NCBI GenBank assembly: GCA_007693685.1
Contig: REDB01000116.1
Span: forward strand, 1 to 33,781
Direction of reading: 5' to 3'
From: Oceanospirillales bacterium
Lineage (GTDB): Bacteria; Pseudomonadota; Gammaproteobacteria; Pseudomonadales; Balneatricaceae
DNA: 33,781 bases
Part shown: positions 28,335 through 33,781 of the stretch, piece after piece
Numbering within the stretch: the first letter of the stretch is position 1
Layout of the letters: every line of letters begins with the position of its first letter
Position numbers and translations under genes: made by a program
The notes under the pieces: model-generated
Database searches by the model: none
What the model was told of the DNA's origin: nothing
What the model saw: only the letters and a program-made list of their open reading frames with translations

Positions 28335-29270
28335 ATGCGTTGGTTGCTTATATTCAGTCTTTCACTACTTTTATTAGGCGGATGCGCCACTCAAACTGAC
28401 AAAGGTAAACCCAAGAAAGCTCCCAGTGATCAGCAAACCAATTTTGGTCGCTACAGTATGCAGCATGATAAAGCACCTGAAAGTCCACCGGACGTTAGTA
28501 AAGTGCCAGATGCGGTTCCTCGATACGAGCCACATAGTCGAGGCGGAAATCGAAGCCCTTATGAAGTTTTTGGTCAAACTTATACAGTACTGCCATCCGC
28601 TGAAGGCTATCGCGAAAAGGGGATTGCTTCCTGGTATGGCTTAAAGTTTCATGGCCATTTGACCTCAAACGGAGAGGTCTATGATATGTATGAAATGACG
28701 GCAGCTCATAAAAGTTTACCTTTACCAACTTTTGCACGTGTCACTAACTTAGATAACGGTAGATCTGTGATAGTTCGGATTAACGATCGCGGTCCTTTTC
28801 ATGATGATCGTTTGATTGATTTATCCTATGCCGCTGCCTATCGTCTTGGAATCCTGCAACATGGAACGGGGCGGGTTGAGGTGACTGCTATTACTCCACC
28901 TCCGCCAGCTGGACAGATGTTAGCATCAGCTGGTTCAAGTTCGTCGGGGAGTACTGCTGCAGGTGCGACAAGCACTTCTGCAAATAATGTTGCTGCTCAA
29001 GGTTCTAATGTGACCATGAGAGCATCTCATGATAGGCGTTACTTACAGGTGGGTGCGTTTTCTACTGAAGATGCGGCTCAGCGTGCTCAACGTCAACTTC
29101 AGCCGCTTACTAATGGTTTTCCTGTTGGGATTTACCCAGCAACCCCCTCGGGTTCAACGGTTTACCGTGTTAAGATAGGTCCATTAACAGTTGGCGAACC
29201 ATTAGATAAGCTGATTGCGAGCTTGGCCAGTGCTGGATTTCATCGTCCACACTTAGTAAGCCAGCCTTAA
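28335..29270 (+). CDS. rlpA: Septal ring lytic transglycosylase/lipoprotein RlpA with SPOR domain
   Basis: Lipobox LLLGGCATQ; GIASWYGLKFHGHLTSNGEVYDMYEMTAAHKSLPLPTFARVTNLDNGRSVIVRINDRGPFHDDRLIDLSYAAAYRLG; C-terminal SPOR-like YLQVGAFSTEDAAQRAQ. ATG at 28335 preferred over TTG at 28323. Confidence 0.92.
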   Translation: MRWLLIFSLSLLLLGGCATQTDKGKPKKAPSDQQTNFGRYSMQHDKAPESPPDVSKVPDAVPRYEPHSRGGNRSPYEVFGQTYTVLPSAEGYREKGIASWYGLKFHGHLTSNGEVYDMYEMTAAHKSLPLPTFARVTNLDNGRSVIVRINDRGPFHDDRLIDLSYAAAYRLGILQHGTGRVEVTAITPPPPAGQMLASAGSSSSGSTAAGATSTSANNVAAQGSNVTMRASHDRRYLQVGAFSTEDAAQRAQRQLQPLTNGFPVGIYPATPSGSTVYRVKIGPLTVGEPLDKLIASLASAGFHRPHLVSQP

Positions 29271-29354
29271 GTGTAAGAGTGAACTTAATTGAATATGTAT
29301 AGTCTATCGGCCACACCTCATCATCACAATTCAACTGTAAGGGATGCATCACGG

Positions 29355-30515
29355 ATGTTATCAAGAAGCTTAAATCGTCTTTTTTTGGTCTTCATCTCCA
29401 GCTTGTTGTTGGTGGTTCAAGCACATGCAACCATGATTCCAGCTCCACCACAAATACCAGCAAGATCATACATAGTTATGGATGCAGCAACGGGGCAAGT
29501 GATACTGGCTAAAAATGAACATGAACGATATCCGCCTGCCAGTTTAGTAAAGATCATGACCAGTTATATCGTTGAGCTAGAACTCATCAGAGGAAATCTA
29601 TCTGAAGACGAAATGGTCAGTATCAGTGAAAAAGCTTGGCGAACCGGCGGTTCCCGCATGTTTATTCAAGAAGGGCGGCAGGTGCGCCTCATTGATCTTC
29701 TTCGTGGAGTTATTATCTCATCAGGAAACGACTCATCGGTCGCCCTTGCTGAGCATGTTGCCGGCAGTGAAAGAGCCTTTGCGGATTTGATGAATCAGCA
29801 TGCCCAGCGATTGGGTATGCATAACACCCATTTTGAAAATGCCACAGGCCTGCCTGCTGAAAATCAATATTCAAGTGCTTTCGATTTGGCGTTGTTATCA
29901 CGTGCTTTGATAAATGACTCTCACCAGTATTATCCTATCTATGCTGAAAAATATTTTGAATTCAATGATATCCGTCAACCGAACAGAAATAGGCTGTTAT
30001 GGCGTGATGATACCGTTGATGGCATAAAGACAGGCCATACTTCTGAAGCTGGCTATTGCTTGGTTGCTTCTGCGGTACGAGACAATATGCGTTTAATTAC
30101 CGTTGTTATGGGGTCAGCTAGCGAAGCTACGCGTGCACAAGAAACCCAACAGCTTCTGAACTATGCCTTCCGTTTCTTTGAAAGTGTTCCGCTCTACGCG
30201 GCAGGTCAAATTATCAGCCAGCAGCGTGTATGGGGTGGAGATAAGGATGAAATTCAACTGGGTGTTGCTGAGAATCTAGCGCTGACCATTCCACGCGGAC
30301 AGCAAGATCGCTTGGAAGTGGTGTTGGATCTGCCACGCAGTATTCAAGCACCGATAGAGCAAGGAGCCATGGTAGGTAAAGTGGTGGTATCTATTGATGG
30401 CGAACTTATCAGTGAAACTCCATTAGTGGCGATGCAAGCTATTGAGAAAGGTAGTTTTGTGAAGCGCATATGGCACACTGTATTGAAGTTCTTTACAGGT
30501 CTTTTGAATAGATAA
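29355..30515 (+). CDS. dacA: D-alanyl-D-alanine carboxypeptidase (PBP5/6 family)
   Basis: PPASLVKIMTSYIV (SxxK), SSGNDSSVALAEHVAG (SxN), DGIKTGHTSEAGYCLVASA (KTG). Start at ATG 29355 gives a signal peptide; track start is TTG 29289. Confidence 0.9.
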   Translation: MLSRSLNRLFLVFISSLLLVVQAHATMIPAPPQIPARSYIVMDAATGQVILAKNEHERYPPASLVKIMTSYIVELELIRGNLSEDEMVSISEKAWRTGGSRMFIQEGRQVRLIDLLRGVIISSGNDSSVALAEHVAGSERAFADLMNQHAQRLGMHNTHFENATGLPAENQYSSAFDLALLSRALINDSHQYYPIYAEKYFEFNDIRQPNRNRLLWRDDTVDGIKTGHTSEAGYCLVASAVRDNMRLITVVMGSASEATRAQETQQLLNYAFRFFESVPLYAAGQIISQQRVWGGDKDEIQLGVAENLALTIPRGQQDRLEVVLDLPRSIQAPIEQGAMVGKVVVSIDGELISETPLVAMQAIEKGSFVKRIWHTVLKFFTGLLNR

Positions 30516-30526
30516 GTGAACGATAG

Positions 30527-30802
30527 ATGACCGATACCCCAGAAGCACCCAAAATATCCTTTCCCTGTGCTGACTACCCCATCAAGGTGGTCGGCAACAA
30601 CACTGATGATTTTTATGGTTATGTCGTTGAAACCGTCAAGGGCTTCGATCCAGAATTGGATCTGGAAAAGGTTTCTATTCAAGACAGCCGCAATGGACGC
30701 TTCCGTTCAGTCAGGTTAATGATGACTGCGACAGGCGAAGATCAACTTCAGGCTTTATTTGAAAAGCTCAAGGCATCTGGCCGCGTTCATATGGTGTTGT
30801 AA
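30527..30802 (+). CDS. ybeD: YbeD/DUF493 family protein
   Basis: 91 aa, FPCADYPIKVVGNNTDDFYGYVVETVKGFDPELD...SRNGRFRSVRLMMTATGEDQLQALFEKLKASGRVHMVL, located between dacA and lipB. Confidence 0.9.
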   Translation: MTDTPEAPKISFPCADYPIKVVGNNTDDFYGYVVETVKGFDPELDLEKVSIQDSRNGRFRSVRLMMTATGEDQLQALFEKLKASGRVHMVL

Positions 30803-31411
30803 TTGACTGATCTGATTGTTCGTCAATTAGGTCTTCAGCCTTACGCCCCGATATGGGAGAGGATGCAGACCTTTACTAATCAGCGTGATGCTGATACTTG
30901 TGATGAAATTTGGCTTCTGCAGCATGAACCAGTATTTACTCAAGGTCAGGCAGGAAAGGCTGAGCATCTGTTAAACCCCGGCAATATTCCAGTGGTGCAA
31001 ACGGATCGAGGAGGGCAGATTACCTATCATGGACCAGGACAATTAGTTGCCTATTTACTGTTAGATCTACGTCGTCGAAAACTCGGTGTGCGAGATGTCG
31101 TCACGCTGATGGAAAATGCTGTTATAGACTTATTGGCTTCTTTAGATATAAAAGCATCAGCAAAACCAGATGCTCCAGGAGTCTATGTTAATGACAATAA
31201 AATCGCCTCACTAGGCTTGAGAGTTAGGCGAGGTTGTTCATTTCATGGATTAGCGCTAAATGTCGATATGGATTTAGAGCCATTTTTGCGCATCAATCCT
31301 TGTGGTTACGCAGGAATGCAGATGACTCAGGTTAAAAATCTCGTTGATGACGCCAATATTGACGAACTAGCTAAAGACTTGACCGACTATTTTGTAAAGG
31401 CACTCCGTTAG
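30803..31411 (+). CDS. lipB: Lipoyl(octanoyl) transferase
   Basis: [68 protein letters not shown]; apparent TTG start immediately after the ybeD stop. Confidence 0.95.
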   Translation: MTDLIVRQLGLQPYAPIWERMQTFTNQRDADTCDEIWLLQHEPVFTQGQAGKAEHLLNPGNIPVVQTDRGGQITYHGPGQLVAYLLLDLRRRKLGVRDVVTLMENAVIDLLASLDIKASAKPDAPGVYVNDNKIASLGLRVRRGCSFHGLALNVDMDLEPFLRINPCGYAGMQMTQVKNLVDDANIDELAKDLTDYFVKALR

Positions 31412-31445
31412 TTAAGAATTTGCTAACGTCTTTTCTTCTTAAAAT

Positions 31446-31469
31446 ATGTGCATCAGTGCTGATGCACAT
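31446..31469. terminator. 11-bp perfect inverted repeat between convergent lipB and CBS gene; probable bidirectional terminator
   Basis: ATGTGCATCAG-TG-CTGATGCACAT; on the minus strand followed by ATTTTAAG, on the plus strand by CATCTTATAA. Confidence 0.55.
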
Positions 31470-31492
31470 CATCTTATAAATTGTTAAATCGC

Positions 31493-31879
31493 TTATTCAA
31501 TAGTATTCATAATTGTTTGAACTATGTCGTTCATGCAAACTAAACCGATTAGATCATTGTCATCGACCACAATTACCCGCTTAACACGTTGTGCAGTCAT
31601 CAGGCTTGCAACATGTTTTACCGATAAGCTTTTACCTACCGAGATGATGGGTTTTGCGCAAATATCATAGACATTGATAAGATCGATATCGCCACTTTCG
31701 GCGACTACGGTTTTCATTATGTTGGTGTAAGTGATTAATCCGTAAGCATCATGGTCGGATGTTTTCTCTACCACCAGAGATTTAAGTTTGTGCTGCTTCA
31801 TCAAGCTAAGTGCTTCACGAAGCGTTGCAAAGGAAGATACCGTTACAACATTTTTGATCATTACATCATTTACAAGCAT
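31493..31879 (-). CDS. Two-CBS-domain protein
   Basis: MLVNDVMIKNVVTVSSFATLREALSLMKQHKLKSLVVEKTSDHDAYGLITYTNIMKTVV...CAKPIISVGKSLSVKHVASLMTAQRVKRVIVVDDNDLIGLVCMNDIVQTI: two CBS repeats. Confidence 0.9.
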   Translation of the reverse strand: MLVNDVMIKNVVTVSSFATLREALSLMKQHKLKSLVVEKTSDHDAYGLITYTNIMKTVVAESGDIDLINVYDICAKPIISVGKSLSVKHVASLMTAQRVKRVIVVDDNDLIGLVCMNDIVQTIMNTIE

Positions 31880-31894
31880 GAAATACTGTCCCCT

Positions 31895-32248
31895 TTAAAG
31901 TGTGTCTTTGAGGTGCTGCTCAAACTTCGCTAATTGCGAAAGATCAATGCCACCTAAATGTTCTAGTGGAATGGTGAAGACTACACCATGCGAGTCGTTG
32001 TTTTCTTTGTCTAAAATCAGCGCTTGAATTGCTTTTAGAATCTCTAAGGATAAACCCTTTTCCAGTACCATAATAATAATTGACTGGCTGCCTTCGTAGG
32101 TCATACCAAAAAAAGTTTTCTTAGCGTTGTTGCCAATGCCTCGGCCAGATAACAACGTAATACCTCCAGCACCAGATTTTTGAGCAGTATCAATAACTTT
32201 TTGCTCGTAATCTTCAGAAACAATTGCGGCTAGTACGGAGAATTTCAT
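31895..32248 (-). CDS. Divergent PII-like (nitrogen regulatory protein P-II superfamily) protein
   Basis: 117 aa; KSGAGGITLLSGRGIGNNAKKTFFGMTYEGSQSIIIMVLEKGLSLEILKAIQALI...SHGVVFTIPLEHLGGI resembles PII beta-alpha-beta organisation; overlaps the upstream gene by 4 nt (ATGA). Confidence 0.8.
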   Translation of the reverse strand: MKFSVLAAIVSEDYEQKVIDTAQKSGAGGITLLSGRGIGNNAKKTFFGMTYEGSQSIIIMVLEKGLSLEILKAIQALILDKENNDSHGVVFTIPLEHLGGIDLSQLAKFEQHLKDTL

Positions 32249-33732
32249 ATTGTCTTCCTATTGAATTTGTTCAACCAGTCCACTGCAATGGCATAACACA
32301 TTACAGAAACAATCGGGAAAATAGATGCAAAGGCAATTAAGCCAAACCCATCAATGAGTACGTTACGACCTTCAATATGGGTTGCTAAACCAATGCCGAG
32401 AGCCGTTACCAAGGGTACGGTGACTTCAGAAGTGGTAACGCCGCCTAAGTCGAAAGCTAAGGCAACTATGTACTTAGGGCTAAACATCGTCAGTAAGATC
32501 ACAAGCGTATATCCACCAATAATAAAATAGTGAATCGATCCGCCAGTAATTAGACGATAAACACCAATGGTAATACCGACAGCAACACCCATGGCAACGA
32601 GGATGCGGATCATATTGCCTTTAATTTTACCAGCAGCCGCTTCCTCTGCTTGCTGACCTACCGCAATTAAAGCGGGTTCTGCCATTGTTGTTGCAAAGCC
32701 GATCATGAAGGCGAAAAGATAGATAAACCCATAACTATTTAAGCCGATTAACTGCTCTGCCATGCTAGTGCCAATTGGGAATAGCCCAATTTTAAGACCT
32801 ACCACAAACGCATATAACCCTATGATCACTAGAAGAAAACCGAATGCAATTTTAGGAGGGTTAGATAAAGGCCGTTTCAATACGATATATTGAAAAAACA
32901 AAATTGTGATAAGAATCGGTAAAACATCTCTAAACATGGTCAGCAGATCTAGTAGCCCCTGTACCACTGGATGCGTGACAGCGACTTCTGCCGTTTGAAT
33001 CACTTGAGCAGATACACTGTCAACATCGACTGAATAGACAAAAATTCCATACAGCTGCACGCTGATCATAGGAACCATTACCGCTAAAGCGACTAAACCA
33101 AAGCCATCGATAAGTGGATTACGACCCCGTATCGACGAAGCTAGCCCTATGCCTAAAGCGGCTATCAGTGGAACCGTCACAATGTTAGTGGTGACTCCGC
33201 CAGAGTCATAAGCTAAACCCACTATCTCTTCAGGTGCAAAGAAGGTAACACTCACCACAATGATATAGCCAATAATCATGTACCAATGAATAGGGTGTCC
33301 AAAAATGATTCTGAATACACCTAATGCAATCACTAAACCGACTGACGTTGCTACTAAGAGGCGTAATACCAGCGCATCAATTCGACCTTCACTGATCTCC
33401 TGCGCCTGACTGGCTACCGCTATCAAGGCAGGTTCTGCGACCACCGCTGAAAAGCCGAGTGCGAAACCGAAGCTTAATAGAATCGGCACTGAACCTTTTT
33501 TAGCAAACTGGTTTGAAAGACTTTTACCGACAGGGAAAATACTTAACTCTAATCCCTGTAAGAATAAAGCGACACCGACAGCAACAATCAGCAGGCCAAA
33601 TGCCATGCTGAGACTGTTTTCGGGCATTTGTTGTAAGATGGCAAGCTGAAAAAATAGAACCACAACAAGAATTGGAAGTAAATTCTTGAGTGCGTGGAGG
33701 AATGCATGAGAAAAGCTTTTTAAGTACAGCAA
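32245..33732 (-). CDS. Tandem-duplicated DUF1538 multi-TM membrane protein
   Basis: 495 aa; two homologous halves each with AEPALIAVxxQAxE and D(S/L)GGVTTxxVTVPLxxALGIGLAxxIxGRNxLIDGFGL. Apparent TTG start at 33732 preceded by a GAGG-like RBS; an upstream in-frame TAA limits extension. Confidence 0.88.
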   Translation of the reverse strand: MLYLKSFSHAFLHALKNLLPILVVVLFFQLAILQQMPENSLSMAFGLLIVAVGVALFLQGLELSIFPVGKSLSNQFAKKGSVPILLSFGFALGFSAVVAEPALIAVASQAQEISEGRIDALVLRLLVATSVGLVIALGVFRIIFGHPIHWYMIIGYIIVVSVTFFAPEEIVGLAYDSGGVTTNIVTVPLIAALGIGLASSIRGRNPLIDGFGLVALAVMVPMISVQLYGIFVYSVDVDSVSAQVIQTAEVAVTHPVVQGLLDLLTMFRDVLPILITILFFQYIVLKRPLSNPPKIAFGFLLVIIGLYAFVVGLKIGLFPIGTSMAEQLIGLNSYGFIYLFAFMIGFATTMAEPALIAVGQQAEEAAAGKIKGNMIRILVAMGVAVGITIGVYRLITGGSIHYFIIGGYTLVILLTMFSPKYIVALAFDLGGVTTSEVTVPLVTALGIGLATHIEGRNVLIDGFGLIAFASIFPIVSVMCYAIAVDWLNKFNRKTI

Positions 33733-33781
33733 ATCGGCCTCGCGTTAAGTCATCAGGTCGTGAACGCTAATGTCAAAGGCT

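Noticed and set aside
30344-30682. 112-aa minus-strand ORF across dacA/ybeD
   Set aside because: Antisense to two recognised genes; no RBS or domain.
33733-33781. TTGACA-like -35 (minus strand, 33776-33771) upstream of the DUF1538 gene
   Set aside because: At a 17-nt spacing the -10 candidate (ATGACT) is poor, and the region is cut by the window edge.

Overview
The window is a gammaproteobacterial-type chromosomal segment. It is gene-dense and I saw no convincing mobile elements, CRISPR arrays, rRNA or tRNA genes. From left to right it contains: (i) the 5' part of a DUF2339-like large membrane protein on the minus strand, cut by the window edge; (ii) a GNAT acetyltransferase with a possible 19-codon leader ORF; (iii) a PhnD-like/PAS/GGDEF/EAL protein with a C-terminal CZB-like zinc-binding domain; (iv) a MoxR AAA+ ATPase and CoxE-like VWA protein pair; (v) a zinc-dependent alcohol dehydrogenase; (vi) an 8-gene Mrp/Mbh-like cation/proton antiporter operon in the order E-F-G-(DUF4040+MnhB fusion)-C-D-D-D, where the last D-like subunit appears to have lost the TM5 glutamate; (vii) a ChaN-like protein and a small conserved-looking protein, divergent from parC; (viii) an AhpA/YtjB-like membrane protein whose C-terminus resembles a degenerate class III nucleotide cyclase; (ix) the housekeeping run proA-nadD-rsfS-rlmH-mrdA-rodA-rlpA-dacA-ybeD-lipB; (x) a minus-strand operon of a duplicated DUF1538 membrane protein, a PII-like protein and a two-CBS-domain protein. 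Item (x) is the best candidate for a poorly described system (a nucleotide-regulated transporter), and the redox-less antiporter module is second. Product calls come from reading motifs in the translations; no database search was run.
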